The notes under the pieces were generated by a model, which saw nothing but the letters and a program-made list of their open reading frames with translations, was not told the origin of the DNA and did no database searches. The position numbers and the translations under genes are program-made. Positions 46,801 through 55,649 of a DNA stretch of 64,000 bases are shown here, piece after piece. This stretch comes from Rhizobium sp. Root1334 (GTDB lineage: Bacteria > Pseudomonadota > Alphaproteobacteria > Rhizobiales > Rhizobiaceae), in assembly GCF_001426665.1 (NCBI RefSeq), contig NZ_LMEY01000001.1, forward strand, positions 378,054-442,053, read 5' to 3'. Each line of letters begins with the position of its first letter. The stretch's first letter is position 1.

Positions 46801-47283
46801 GCGCCGTGCCTGGGGCTTGGCCGCAATCAGCTCGCCGATCCGGCCCTGGCCGACCATCGACGGCGAACGCGCGCCGGTCGAGGCATCGGCAAACAGAAGC
46901 TGCACATCCTTGGCGCGGGCTTCCTTGCCGTTGATGCGGTAGACGGAACCATTTTCCCGCTCGATCCGCCGCGTCACCTGGATTTCGTCGCTATCGTTGA
47001 AGGCGGCAGGCGCGGTGCGGTCGGTATTGTCGAGGTAAAGGCCGACCTCGGCCGTGTTGCGGGCGGGACGGTTGCCGGACCCGGAAAAAATCACGTCGTC
47101 CATGCCCGACGCGCGCATGTTCTTGTAGGAATTTTCCCCCATCACCCAGCGCAGCGCCTCGACCAGGTTCGACTTGCCACAGCCGTTCGGCCCGACAACA
47201 CCGGTCAGCCCGCGTTCGATAACGAATTCGGAGGGTTCGACGAAGGACTTGAAGCCGAGAAGTCGGAGCTTGGTGAATTTCAT
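43819..47283 (-). CDS. smc: Chromosome segregation protein Smc
   Basis: 1154 aa. N-terminal Walker A GPNGCGKSNLVEALRWVMGE, C-terminal signature TLLSGGEQALTAMALIFA and Walker B ICVLDEVDAPLDDHNVERY form the ATPase head; two long coiled coils (about 165-505 and 625-985) flank a hinge (about 510-620, containing GRIARC-like GD-rich sequence ETALGAALGEDLESP). It condenses and segregates chromosomes with ScpAB. The DsbA-like gene lies upstream on the same strand, separated by a repeat and a terminator. Confidence 0.97.
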   Translation of the reverse strand: MKFTKLRLLGFKSFVEPSEFVIERGLTGVVGPNGCGKSNLVEALRWVMGENSYKNMRASGMDDVIFSGSGNRPARNTAEVGLYLDNTDRTAPAAFNDSDEIQVTRRIERENGSVYRINGKEARAKDVQLLFADASTGARSPSMVGQGRIGELIAAKPQARRQLLEEAAGISGLHSRRHEAELRLKGAETNLERLEDVTSQLESQIESLKRQSRQANRFKMLSADIRRHEAMLLHIRWVQAKEAEAEADSHLNQATSLVAEKAQAQMEAAKAQAIASLKLPELRESEARAAAALQRLQIAKSQLEEDAGRILRRRDELQRRLSQLREDIIREERMVADNAGILARLDEEESELADMLAEAGERAEEARERLADASEKLSESERQLGLLTAEKAEAQASRNQLEKTIRDLTERQARLARQLSDQNRDLDELDRQISTLPDPAEKQEEVEAAESGLEQAENAVADIEEALAAARQAEVAARPSVDAARSQVNGIETEARTIRRMLEASAVQGAAPAVVDDMKVDRGFETALGAALGEDLESPLDPNAPAHWRAPGDASGDPQLPDDATPLMQYVRAPKALDRGLRQIGIVADDATAERLQPLLKAGQRLVTRDGAVWRWDGHVIGADAPSAAALRLAQKNRLAELEGELIDARDQLAAREAELAAAAARIRAEDERLRLSRETQRMVVRKLAEAREALAAAERASGDLVRRRAVLAETASQLSLQVEEIGEQMESAREALEDAPDVAGLEQKLNSQMTTVATDRALVAEARAINDGLARENEGRERRIRAIAAERQTWNTRAASAQEHIETLRERESETREEVEELLEAPDEFDEKRRALTSELSKAEEARREAADVLAVAETRQRDADRIAVTALSELAETREKRGRAEERLVSAREKRLEGEARIREVLNCAPHEVMRLTGLAVDAELPDVRQIERELDRLKIERERLGAVNLRAEEEQKELSDKLDAMLKEREDVIDAIRKLRSAIQNLNREGRERLLAAFDVVNVQFQRLFTHLFGGGTAELQLIESDDPLDAGLEILARPPGKKPQTMTLLSGGEQALTAMALIFAVFLTNPAPICVLDEVDAPLDDHNVERYCNLMDEMAASTETRFVIITHNPITMARMNRLFGVTMAEQGVSQLVSVDLQTAEQMREAV

Positions 47284-47287
47284 GCGG

Positions 47288-47407
47288 TTTGCCCCCTCTT
47301 CTCCCCAGCGGGGAGAAGGTGGCCCGAAGGGCCGGATGAGGGGGTGGTTCCGCGCCCGGGGTTCCCCCTCATCGCCTCGCTATGCTCGGCACTTCTCCCC
47401 GCAGGGG
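47288..47407. repeat. Rhizobial intergenic palindromic repeat (RIME/REP-like)
   Basis: Contains CTTCTCCCCAGCGGGGAGAAG, then GGCCCGAAGGGCC, GATGAGGGGG and an inverted CCCCCTCATC, ending in CTTCTCCCCGCAGGGGAGAAG. It shares the GCGGGGAGAAGGTGGCC and GGCCGGATGA blocks with the repeat at 29710-29822 in the opposite orientation. Confidence 0.7.
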
Positions 47408-47409
47408 AG

Positions 47410-47445
47410 AAGAAAAAAAGAAAAACGGGCGCACGAATGCGCCCG
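47410..47445 (-). terminator. Terminator of the DsbA-like gene
   Basis: On the minus strand, stem CGGGCGCA / TGCGCCCG (47426-47445, 4-nt loop) is followed by TTTTTCTTTTTTTC, a classic factor-independent terminator 27 bp after the stop. Confidence 0.85.
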
Positions 47446-47472
47446 CGGGCCGTTTGGTCAAAACGCTGGGAA

Positions 47473-48357
47473 TCAGAGCATCGAGTCGATAAGGGCCGAC
47501 ATGGTGTCAACCGACATTTCTCCAGAATACTTCTTGCCATTGACGAAGAAGGTCGGGGTGGCCTTGACGCCGAACTCCTTGTCGCCCCTCTGCATCGTTG
47601 CCTGCACATCATCCAGAAGTTTCTGGTTCGTCAAGCAGGCCTCGAAGCTCTCCTGTGTAAAACCGGCGAGTTTCGACATCTGCAGCAGCGCATCGCGGCC
47701 GTTTGGTGCAGCAGCCCAGGTTTCCTGCTGCTTGAACAGCATCGAAATCATCGGGAAATACTGGTCCGCCGGGGCGCAGCGCGCCAGCATGAAGGCGGCA
47801 GCCGCACGCGGGTCAAACGGGAATTCGCGCAGGACGAAACGGACCTGGCCGCTATCGACATACTTGGTCTTGATGGCGTCATAGGTTTCGTTGTGGAAAC
47901 GGGCGCAATGCGGGCAGGTCATCGACATGTATTCGATGATCGTCACCTTGGCATCGGCCTTGCCGACCGACATTTCCGGCAGCGGACCAGGCGCCATCAG
48001 CTTGGCGATATCGACCTCGCCTTCCGACTGCGGAACCTCGACCTTGGCTGCGGGGGCAGCGGCCTGCGCCACCTGCGTCTGGGCAGCGTCAGCGGTTGCC
48101 GGCGTTGCAGCCGACGACATGGTGGAGGCTGTCGTCGTGCCATCCACCGGCTTCATCGCCGTGGCCGAGGACATCATCGAACCGCCGTCGGCGGGCTTGA
48201 CCTCGGTCTTGGCGGCCGTGTCAGTGCTTTCCGTCGCAGGCGCGTTTGCGGCCGCGTCCTTCTTCTCGTCGCTGCAGGCGGCGAGCGTCACAGCGATGGC
48301 GGCCACGGCGACGCCGCTCAGGAGGCGCTTGAAAGGGCTCAGTTCAGAAAGGGACAT
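47473..48357 (-). CDS. DsbA-family thioredoxin-like lipoprotein
   Basis: 294 aa from ATG 48357 (MSLSELSPFKRLLSG); an earlier in-frame ATG at 48453 is rejected. A lipobox (LAAC, Cys28), a long Ala/Thr/Ser-rich linker (30-125) and a DsbA-type thioredoxin fold with active site CPHC (148-151: MSMTCPHCARFHNETY) and cis-Pro in GVKATPTFFVNG. Expected to oxidise or isomerise disulfides in the periplasm, tethered to a membrane. Followed by DUF721 and mutY upstream, a common rhizobial order mutY-DUF721-dsbA-smc. Confidence 0.88.
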   Translation of the reverse strand: MSLSELSPFKRLLSGVAVAAIAVTLAACSDEKKDAAANAPATESTDTAAKTEVKPADGGSMMSSATAMKPVDGTTTASTMSSAATPATADAAQTQVAQAAAPAAKVEVPQSEGEVDIAKLMAPGPLPEMSVGKADAKVTIIEYMSMTCPHCARFHNETYDAIKTKYVDSGQVRFVLREFPFDPRAAAAFMLARCAPADQYFPMISMLFKQQETWAAAPNGRDALLQMSKLAGFTQESFEACLTNQKLLDDVQATMQRGDKEFGVKATPTFFVNGKKYSGEMSVDTMSALIDSML

Positions 48358-48480
48358 GGTTTCACCTGTGTAAGGGGATGAACGAAATCGGTCGAAAATT
48401 CGATAACTTGCCTTGTTCGGGGCGACAAGGGGCTGTCGCTCACCAACGTTCAAACAATTGTGACCAGTTGATGGTGTCCG

Positions 48481-48987
48481 TCACTTTTTTCGCGGCGCCA
48501 GCACTGCGGTGCCGAGCCGTGTCAAAGCCGCCTTCAGGGCCTCACTCTCGATACCATCGACCAATGTCTCCAGATGCCTGGCACGTTCTCCGGTCAACGG
48601 CCTCGGTTTGCGATAGGGTTTTGGTGGCGGAGACACCGGCTTCTGGACGATGCGCATCTGGCTGATGGCCGGAAACCCGAAAAAACCGTTGATCCGCTGG
48701 ATCAATTCGCCCTGCGCATGGGTGAGGAACAGGGCGCGCGCACCTTCGCAGGCGATCGTCAGCACGCCCGGTTGATAGCCGCCCTCGCCCGTCATCTCCG
48801 AAGCGCGGCGCGGCCAGGCAATCTTTTCCGGCCGGGTGCAATCTGCAAAATCCTCGCCGGCGATCTCATCCCACGACCCGAGCAACAGCGTATTGATACC
48901 GGCGCGCTTGGCAAGCACCGGATCGATCATGCCATTGGCGATCTCGCTGATCTGACGGCCGCCCTTGCGGGTATAAGGTTGTTTCAA
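48481..48987 (-). CDS. DUF721 (DciA-like) protein
   Basis: 168 aa if started at TTG 48987, which has GGAAAG 7 bases upstream; ATG 49059 would add 24 residues that look non-coding and overlap the region before mutY. RQISEIANGMIDPVLAKRAGINTLLLGSWDEIAGEDFADCTRPEKIAWPRR is the DUF721 pattern; the middle (GVLTIACEGARALFLTHAQGELIQRIN) is its KH-like part. DciA proteins of this family load replicative helicase in bacteria lacking DnaC, but that role is not proven for this subgroup. Confidence 0.8.
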   Translation of the reverse strand: MKQPYTRKGGRQISEIANGMIDPVLAKRAGINTLLLGSWDEIAGEDFADCTRPEKIAWPRRASEMTGEGGYQPGVLTIACEGARALFLTHAQGELIQRINGFFGFPAISQMRIVQKPVSPPPKPYRKPRPLTGERARHLETLVDGIESEALKAALTRLGTAVLAPRKK

Positions 48988-49070
48988 CAGATATCTTTCC
49001 GATTTCCGAATCCGCCTTGAAGGATGGCGAACACTCCGCCAAGTATAGGCCCCAACCAAACTTCCGGCAA

Positions 49071-50186
49071 ATGATGCAGCAGATAATGAAAATGGCCGAT
49101 GCGGCCGATGCGGCCAAACGGCTTCTTACCTGGTATGACCGCCATCACCGTGACCTGCCCTGGCGTGTCTCGCCGCCGATGGCACGCGACGGCGTCGTCG
49201 CCGACCCCTATCACGTCTGGCTGTCGGAAGTGATGCTGCAGCAGACCACCGTGCAGGCGGTCAAACCCTATTTCCACAAGTTCCTGGCACTCTGGCCGAA
49301 AGTCACCGATCTCGCATCGGCCGATACCGAAGAGGTGATGAAGGCCTGGGCCGGGCTGGGTTACTATGCCCGCGCGAGAAACCTGAAGAAATGCGCCGAG
49401 GCCGTGGCCAGCGAGCACTTTGGGGTTTTTCCCGACACAGAAGCGGGATTGAAGGCGCTGCCGGGTATCGGCGACTACACTGCCGCTGCCGTCTCCGCCA
49501 TTGCCTTCAACCGGCAAAGCGCGGTGCTCGACGGCAATGTCGAGCGGGTGATTTCGCGGCTCCACGCGATCGAAACGCCGCTGCCATCCGCCAAGCCGCA
49601 GATGCGGGCATTGGTGGCCCAAATGACGCCGGCTGACCGTCCGGGGGATTTCGCGCAAGGGATGATGGACCTTGGCGCGACGATCTGCACACCGAAACGG
49701 CCGGCCTGCGCCCTCTGTCCGCTGAACGAAAACTGTCTGGCCTTGAAAACGGCAGATCCCGAAACCTTTCCACGCAAAGCGCCGAAGAAGGAGAAGCCTC
49801 TGCGCGTGGGCGCCGCCTTCGTCGCCAGCCGCACCGATGGTTCTGTCTATCTGCAGAAACGGGGCGAGACCGGCCTGCTCGGCGGCATGACGGAAGTGCC
49901 GGGCACGCCGTGGACATCGCGGGTCGATGGCGACAACACCATTTCCGCCCAGCCCTTTGCCGCAGCGTGGGAAGCCTGCGGAACAATCTCTCATGTTTTT
50001 ACGCATTTTGAGTTGCGCTTGTCGGTGTATCGGGCCAAGGTCGAAAATGAGAACAAAACAGGAAACGGCTGGTGGGAACCGCTCGCTTCGCTCGAGGCCC
50101 AGGCCCTGCCGACCGTGATGAAAAAAGCAATCGCCCAGGCCTTACCGCACGCTTTCAAAAGCGGCCCGAACAGCCCGGGAAACTGA
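49071..50186 (+). CDS. mutY: A/G-specific adenine glycosylase MutY
   Basis: 371 aa from ATG 49071; starts at 49074 or 49086 are nearly as good. Removes adenine mispaired with 8-oxoguanine. Catalytic Glu region WLSEVMLQQTTVQAV, helix-hairpin-helix LPGIGDYTAAAVSAIAF with catalytic Asp in AVLDGNVERV, the [4Fe-4S] cluster cysteines C-x6-C-x2-C-x5-C (CTPKRPACALCPLNENC), and a C-terminal NUDIX-like 8-oxoG-recognition domain. Divergent from DUF721; a HAD phosphatase gene follows 10 bp downstream. Confidence 0.95.
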   Translation: MMQQIMKMADAADAAKRLLTWYDRHHRDLPWRVSPPMARDGVVADPYHVWLSEVMLQQTTVQAVKPYFHKFLALWPKVTDLASADTEEVMKAWAGLGYYARARNLKKCAEAVASEHFGVFPDTEAGLKALPGIGDYTAAAVSAIAFNRQSAVLDGNVERVISRLHAIETPLPSAKPQMRALVAQMTPADRPGDFAQGMMDLGATICTPKRPACALCPLNENCLALKTADPETFPRKAPKKEKPLRVGAAFVASRTDGSVYLQKRGETGLLGGMTEVPGTPWTSRVDGDNTISAQPFAAAWEACGTISHVFTHFELRLSVYRAKVENENKTGNGWWEPLASLEAQALPTVMKKAIAQALPHAFKSGPNSPGN

Positions 50187-50196
50187 GGAATACCTG

Positions 50197-50814
50197 ATGA
50201 GCAGCGTCGAAATCCGTCACATCGTCTTCGATATCGGCAAGGTGCTGATCCATTACGATCCGCATATCCCGTTCTCGCGAATCATTCCCGATGACGCGGA
50301 ACGCAAATGGTTCTTCGCCAATGTCTGCACCCATGACTGGAACATCGAGCAGGATCGCGGCCGCGACTGGCGCGAAGCGGAAGACCTGCTGATTGCCGAA
50401 CATCCTGACCATGTGGAAAGCATCCGTGCCTTCCGCAAATATTGGCACGAGATGGTGCCGCATGCCTATGTCGAATGCGTCTCGATCATGGAAAGCCTGA
50501 TCGCCAAGGGCTATGACGTGACCATGCTGACCAATTTTGCCTCGGACACATTCAAGGAAGCGCAGAAAATGTTTCCCTTCCTGACACTGCCGCGCGGCGT
50601 GACGGTTTCGGGCGATATCCGGCTGATCAAGCCGGATATCGCGATCTACGAGACGCACGCCAAGTCCTTCGGGCTTGATCCGGCAGCCACCCTGTTCATC
50701 GATGACAGCGTGCCCAATGTCGAAGGCGCACGCGCAGCCGGATGGCATGCCGTTCACTTCACCGACCCGCAGACACTTCAATCAGACCTTCTGGCCTATG
50801 GGCTGGCAGCATGA
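50197..50814 (+). CDS. HAD-superfamily hydrolase (YihX-like)
   Basis: 205 aa. HAD motif I IVFDIGKVLIHYD (nucleophile Asp), motif II MLTNFAS, motif III Lys in IRLIKPDIAIYE and motif IV LFIDDSVPNVEGAR. The FDIGKVL variant and cap sequence resemble YihX/epoxide-hydrolase-type HAD phosphatases acting on sugar phosphates. It is probably co-transcribed with mutY and overlaps the next gene by 4 nt (ATGA). Confidence 0.88.
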   Translation: MSSVEIRHIVFDIGKVLIHYDPHIPFSRIIPDDAERKWFFANVCTHDWNIEQDRGRDWREAEDLLIAEHPDHVESIRAFRKYWHEMVPHAYVECVSIMESLIAKGYDVTMLTNFASDTFKEAQKMFPFLTLPRGVTVSGDIRLIKPDIAIYETHAKSFGLDPAATLFIDDSVPNVEGARAAGWHAVHFTDPQTLQSDLLAYGLAA

Positions 50815-51194
50815 CGGCGGAGACCAGCAAGAACATGTCCTTTGATCCCGCTGCCGCCTCCGTGCGCTTTCATGCCGTGATCGGCGATCTCGATTTTGAA
50901 GCCATAGAGGCGTTCTTTGCCGATGACGCAACCTATTCCTCCGGCAAGGTCGGCGGGCTCAAGGGCCGCACCGATATCATGGCGGCGTTCCGGCGATATT
51001 TTACCGAATATCCCGACCAAGTGGCAGAGGACAGTCTGGTCGAACAGGTTTCCCCGCTCGCTGCCCGCGTGGTCTGGAGCCTCCGCGCAACCAGCGCTTC
51101 CACCGGTGAGCCCCTTGTTCGCCGGGGAGAAGAAACCATCACCTTCAATGATCAGGGCAAGATCATCGACGTCCATGTCACTGACTTCCAATAA
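50811..51194 (+). CDS. SnoaL-like (NTF2-fold) protein
   Basis: 127 aa from ATG 50811 (MTAETSKNMSF), overlapping the HAD stop. The arrangement HAVIGDLDFEAIEAFFADDATYSSGKVGGLKGRTDIMAAFRRYF and the closing EETITFNDQGKIIDVHVTDF are typical of SnoaL/NTF2-like proteins with a conical ligand pocket. Ligand and role unknown. Last gene of the mutY operon. Confidence 0.78.
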   Translation: MTAETSKNMSFDPAAASVRFHAVIGDLDFEAIEAFFADDATYSSGKVGGLKGRTDIMAAFRRYFTEYPDQVAEDSLVEQVSPLAARVVWSLRATSASTGEPLVRRGEETITFNDQGKIIDVHVTDFQ

Positions 51195-51312
51195 TATTAG
51201 GCTTTTTGAAACCTTCAAAACGCCGCAATTGGTTCAGCTGTCATTCACCTTCGCGGCGGCATGATCAGCCTCGAAATTAAGAATTGCTATTCACCGGAAA
51301 GGCGGAATTTCC

Positions 51313-52413
51313 ATGGCACGGCTTATTATTGATGGCACCAATGGCAACAATCGCATTATCCAGGGCGATTACAGCGGCGGTCCGGTCGACATTTACGGTT
51401 ATGGCGGCAACGACACCATCTATCTGAACGTGACCAGCAGGTATGGCGGCAACAACTATGTCGAAGCCGGCTCGGGCAACGACAAGGTCGTCAACTATTT
51501 CGAAGGCGGCAACGATATTTTCCTCGGTGACGGCAACGATCTCTACATCGCCGACATTCGTGCAGGTGACAGCAATGACTATGACGTCGTTTCCGGCGGC
51601 AACGGCAACGATCGCTTCGAAGTCGATACGGAAGCCAGCAAGTATTATGGCGATTCCGGCAACGACACCTTCCTGTCGTGGGGCGCCGACAACTATTTCA
51701 GCGGCGGCACCGGCACCGACACGATCAGCTACCAGTTGCAGGACGACTACAATTCCCAGCGCGGCAAGGGCGTTACCATCGACCTCGGCAAGGGATGGGC
51801 TTCGACGATGAACGGTCACCGGGAAACTGTGATCAGCATCGAGAATGCCATCGGCACCAACAGGGGCCATGACGACATCACCGGCAGTTCCGGCCGCAAT
51901 ATCCTGGAAGGTCTCGGTGGCAACGACATTCTTGAAGGTCTCGGCGGCAATGACGACCTTTATGGCGGCGCTGGCAACGACGATCTCTACGGCGGCACCG
52001 GCGACGACGATCTGGTTGGTGGCTCAGGCGATGACGACCTGGTCGGTGGTACCGGCAATGATTATCTCCTTGGCGGTTCTGGCTTCGATTTCCTCAGCGG
52101 CGGCGCTGGCGCAGATGTTTTCGATTTCGACTTTGCCAGCGAATCGGCCGTTGGCAGCAGACGCGATGTCATCAGTGATTTCCGTGCTTCGCAAAATGAT
52201 GTCATCGATCTGAGTTCGATTGATGCCAACGCGCGCGCGGCAGGCAACCAGAGCTTCAGCTTCATCGGTGGTTCGGCGTTCAGCGGCAAGGCGGGCGAAC
52301 TGCAATTCAAAGCCGGCATCATTTCAGGCGATACCAATGGCGACGGCCGTGCCGACTTCCAGATCAAGGTGAATGGCGTCACCAAGATGTATGCCGACGA
52401 TTTCTTCCTTTAA
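51313..52413 (+). CDS. RTX calcium-binding protein, probable type I secretion substrate
   Basis: 366 aa. No signal peptide. Beta-rich, Gly/Asn/Asp-rich N-terminal two thirds with degenerate repeats ([21 protein letters not shown]), then about eight tight RTX nonapeptides at 195-260 ([18 protein letters not shown]) and a serralysin-type C-terminal module ([17 protein letters not shown] ... [15 protein letters not shown]) ending MYADDFFL. No enzymatic domain. It is secreted presumably through an ABC exporter encoded elsewhere. It may serve in adhesion or matrix. A shorter relative is in the island at 23441. Confidence 0.88.
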   Translation: MARLIIDGTNGNNRIIQGDYSGGPVDIYGYGGNDTIYLNVTSRYGGNNYVEAGSGNDKVVNYFEGGNDIFLGDGNDLYIADIRAGDSNDYDVVSGGNGNDRFEVDTEASKYYGDSGNDTFLSWGADNYFSGGTGTDTISYQLQDDYNSQRGKGVTIDLGKGWASTMNGHRETVISIENAIGTNRGHDDITGSSGRNILEGLGGNDILEGLGGNDDLYGGAGNDDLYGGTGDDDLVGGSGDDDLVGGTGNDYLLGGSGFDFLSGGAGADVFDFDFASESAVGSRRDVISDFRASQNDVIDLSSIDANARAAGNQSFSFIGGSAFSGKAGELQFKAGIISGDTNGDGRADFQIKVNGVTKMYADDFFL

Positions 52414-52433
52414 GCCGGGTGAATTCCATCAGC

Positions 52434-52458
52434 AAAAAGGAGCTCCGCCCCGGCGGGG
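52434..52458 (+). terminator. Terminator after the RTX gene
   Basis: AAAAAGGAGC paired with GCTCCTTTTT enclosing a second stem CCGCC/GGCGG, ending in TTTTTT; 20 bp after the stop. Confidence 0.9.
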
Positions 52459-52493
52459 CTCCTTTTTTGTGGACCGCATCCGGAAAAACAGAA

Positions 52494-52523
52494 ACGCCCA
52501 GGATCATCGCTGATCCTGGGCGT
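52494..52523. other. Second perfect hairpin downstream of the RTX gene
   Basis: Perfect 13-bp stem ACGCCCAGGATCA / TGATCCTGGGCGT with tetraloop TCGC, no T-run on either side. Lies 35 bp after the true terminator. The rest of 52524-53003 contains no gene that I can support. Confidence 0.5.
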
Positions 52524-53003
52524 GTAAGTCATCGTCCGGGACTGAAGGTACGAAACCGGACGAAAACTATCTCTGAACCGGCTGGCTTTCGCCGCGCCGT
52601 CAAGCATTTTACGGGCTGGCCCGCGCGCCTCGCGTGGTTGATCACACGGTCGTCCTGCTTGAGGCCAAGCTACAGGCAGGATGGTTAAATTGTTCTAAAG
52701 GCGCGCACGCCCGACCCGATTTCAAAGGCTGGAAAACATCACCGAAACCGGCGCCGTCGAACGAAAACAGCGAGCAACCGAAAGGTAAGAAGCGTCCGTG
52801 GGAATTTCTGGATGCCAGTGTAACCGCCGTTCTTGCATCTCACGATCAAGCAAGGCACATAAAGCTTAAATGCCCTGTACGCGATGATTCCAGGCTGAAC
52901 CATCCGCTATCCGATCTGCGCAGATGCCCGAAAAATTCGTCCGATTCAGAAACTTGTTTTTTCAGGAAATCGTTCCCGTCGACAGACAGGAGAGGCAGAC
53001 CAC

Positions 53004-53204
53004 ATGAACGAGAATATAGAAATTCAAAAAAAAACGGTGGACGGGCAGCACGGCCCGGAGAACAATTTCGAAAGCCCTGCCCGCTGGATCATTCACTGTA
53101 TCTGTTGCGAAGAGCCGGTCGAGCCTTGGCAGACCAGCGGCTATCAGTTCGGCTACTGCGCCCACTGTTTCGATATCCTGATGGAACCGGCAGGAAAATC
53201 CTAG
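53004..53204 (+). CDS. Small zinc-ribbon-like protein, 66 aa
   Basis: 66 aa with AGGAGAGG nine bases before ATG 53004. IIHCICCEEPVEPWQTSGYQFGYCAHCFDILM has two Cys pairs (CxxC type, CICC and CAHC) like a zinc ribbon. The N-terminal 25 residues are polar. Not assigned to a family. A solitary gene between the RTX terminator and ccrM. Confidence 0.5.
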   Translation: MNENIEIQKKTVDGQHGPENNFESPARWIIHCICCEEPVEPWQTSGYQFGYCAHCFDILMEPAGKS

Positions 53205-53248
53205 GGGCGCTCTTGACCAGCGCCAAAGCGCAATGACTTTACATGAAA

Positions 53249-53279
53249 ACGCCGCGCATCTGTTGAGACGCGCGGCGTT
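53249..53279. terminator. Hairpin terminator downstream of ccrM
   Basis: 10-bp perfect stem AACGCCGCGC / GCGCGGCGTT with a 12-nt loop; on the minus strand it is followed by TTTC, 23 bp after the ccrM stop. Confidence 0.65.
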
Positions 53280-53302
53280 CGGCATTCAGGGCGTGCGGCA
53301 GA

Positions 53303-54445
<1,143 letters not shown>

Positions 54446-54473
54446 CTACGCTTACTCGGACTGATTGCCCTTA

Positions 54474-54494
54474 TGGTTACCGAACTTGGTTACC
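54474..54494. promoter_or_regulatory. Direct repeat between ccrM and the MNT gene
   Basis: TGGTTACC at 54474-54481 and again at 54487-54494, 13 bp centre to centre, each containing the symmetric GGTTACC. Sits in the 104-bp divergent promoter region of ccrM and the toxin-antitoxin pair; a regulator binding site is plausible. Confidence 0.4.
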
Positions 54495-54537
54495 AAATGC
54501 TGAAGGGCGAGCAAAATTTGCGAAATGATACAGGAGG

Positions 54538-54870
54538 ATGGAAACTCCGGTGCCGATGCGGTATTCTATTTTTATGGACAGAAGCCACGCCATAACGAGA
54601 CTAAGGGAGCAGGCCGAAACCGTTCGCGGCATGGGTGCCACAGCGCTTTTTATGTTCGGCTCGACGGCGCGAAACGCCGCATCCGCTGCCAGCGATCTCG
54701 ACCTGTTCATCGACTACGATCAGGCCAGCCGATTTAACGCCTTTGATCTGATCGGCATTAAACTTTTCCTGGAAACGCAGTTGTCCATCCCCGTCGACAT
54801 CACAACACGTGACGGACTGCATCCGGTGCTGAAATCAGGGATCGAACAATCCGCCGTACAGGTATTTTGA
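54538..54870 (+). CDS. mntA: MntA-like nucleotidyltransferase antitoxin
   Basis: 110 aa at most; AGGAGG touches ATG 54538, so a start at GTG 54550 or ATG 54556 may be the true one. Minimal nucleotidyltransferase: FGSTARNAASAASDLDLFIDY carries the GS-x-DxD catalytic signature, then IPVDITTRDGLHP. MntA proteins AMPylate the HEPN toxin HepT and so neutralise it. The partner gene starts within its stop (TGATG). Function as an antitoxin follows from family and context. Confidence 0.82.
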   Translation: METPVPMRYSIFMDRSHAITRLREQAETVRGMGATALFMFGSTARNAASAASDLDLFIDYDQASRFNAFDLIGIKLFLETQLSIPVDITTRDGLHPVLKSGIEQSAVQVF

Positions 54871-55217
54871 TGGCGCGGGAGTTTCGTCACGCACTTGGCG
54901 ACACGCTGGAAGCGATCGCTGGTATCGAACGAGCGACCACCGGTAAAAGCTTCGAGGACTATCAAAGCGATTGGCTTCTGAAGCATGCGGTGCAGCGCGC
55001 TATCGAAATCATATCGGAGGCGAGCCGCGCTCTCCCCGAAGACGTTAAGGCAATCCGGCCGGAAGTTCCCTGGCCGCAGGTTCGCACCATCGGCAACGTT
55101 CTTCGACACGAGTATCACGGATTGTCGGACAGGATTATCTGGGGCGTCGTAATCGACGAACTGCCTGCTCTGAAAATGGCGATCCTCGTGTTGAACGAAA
55201 AATTCGGCTCGCCGTAG
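54870..55217 (+). CDS. hepT: HepT-like HEPN ribonuclease toxin (DUF86)
   Basis: 115 aa from ATG 54870, sharing one base with the mntA-like stop. DUF86/HepT features: all-helical, WLLKHAVQRAIEIISEASRALPEDVK, PWPQVRTIGNVLRHEYHGLSDRIIWGVV with the R-x-x-x-H-type HEPN active site. HepT toxins cleave RNA. The tight pairing with the MNT gene is the usual HEPN/MNT module. Adjacent to ccrM but on the other strand. Confidence 0.83.
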   Translation: MAREFRHALGDTLEAIAGIERATTGKSFEDYQSDWLLKHAVQRAIEIISEASRALPEDVKAIRPEVPWPQVRTIGNVLRHEYHGLSDRIIWGVVIDELPALKMAILVLNEKFGSP

Positions 55218-55289
55218 TATCCCCCATCGGCACTACACCAGAAAAGGGCAATGTGATCGCCCTCTTCTGGTCATTCCCGACTGGCATGC

Positions 55290-55649
55290 CTACCGCTCCT
55301 TCGGCACTGCGTGAAACGCCCGGCTATCGGCCGGTGCTTCGTCGCGTTCGGTCATGCCGTAGTCGCGGATGACGCTGGCGATGCGCAGGCGGTAGTCTGC
55401 GAACGTGCCATTGCGGCCGGCGTGCTGGGCGGCGCGATGTTCCGGGCCGTTGCGCCAGGTGGTGATCGCCGCCTCATCGCGCCAGAACGACAAGGACAAG
55501 ATCTTGCCCGGCACCTTCAGGCTTTCGAACCGCTCGATCGACAGGAAGCCATCGATCTCGTTGAGCTTGCTGTGCAACTGCGCCGCCAGATCGAGATAGG
55601 TGCTGCGACGGTCATCGGCTGGCATGACCTCGAAGATGACGGCGATCAA
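55290..55649 (-). CDS. Antibiotic biosynthesis monooxygenase-like (ABM) protein
   Basis: 119 aa with TTG start at 55649, overlapping the stop of the NIPSNAP gene (TTGA); longer in-frame starts run through the NIPSNAP gene and are rejected. AVIFEVMPADDRRSTYLDLAAQLHSKLNEIDGFLSIERFES and LSFWRDEAAITTWRNGPEHRAAQHAGR are typical of ABM dimeric alpha-beta barrels, small enzymes or haem/quinone-handling proteins. Coupled to its NIPSNAP neighbour, another dimeric alpha-beta barrel. Confidence 0.82.
   Translation of the reverse strand: MIAVIFEVMPADDRRSTYLDLAAQLHSKLNEIDGFLSIERFESLKVPGKILSLSFWRDEAAITTWRNGPEHRAAQHAGRNGTFADYRLRIASVIRDYGMTERDEAPADSRAFHAVPKER

Noticed and set aside
44242..48381. 4.1-kb open frame on the plus strand (1379 codons) opposite smc and the DsbA-like gene
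   Set aside because: Composition is low-complexity Arg/Gly/Leu without any domain; it is the codon-bias shadow of smc, whose motifs are unambiguous.
51313..52413. CRISPR-like regular repeats in the RTX gene
   Set aside because: The periodicity reflects Gly/Asp nonapeptide coding repeats in an open frame, not spacer-repeat units.
52634..53236. 200-codon frame over the gap before ccrM
   Set aside because: No start signal or domain, biased composition, and it overlaps the better-supported 66-aa gene in another frame.
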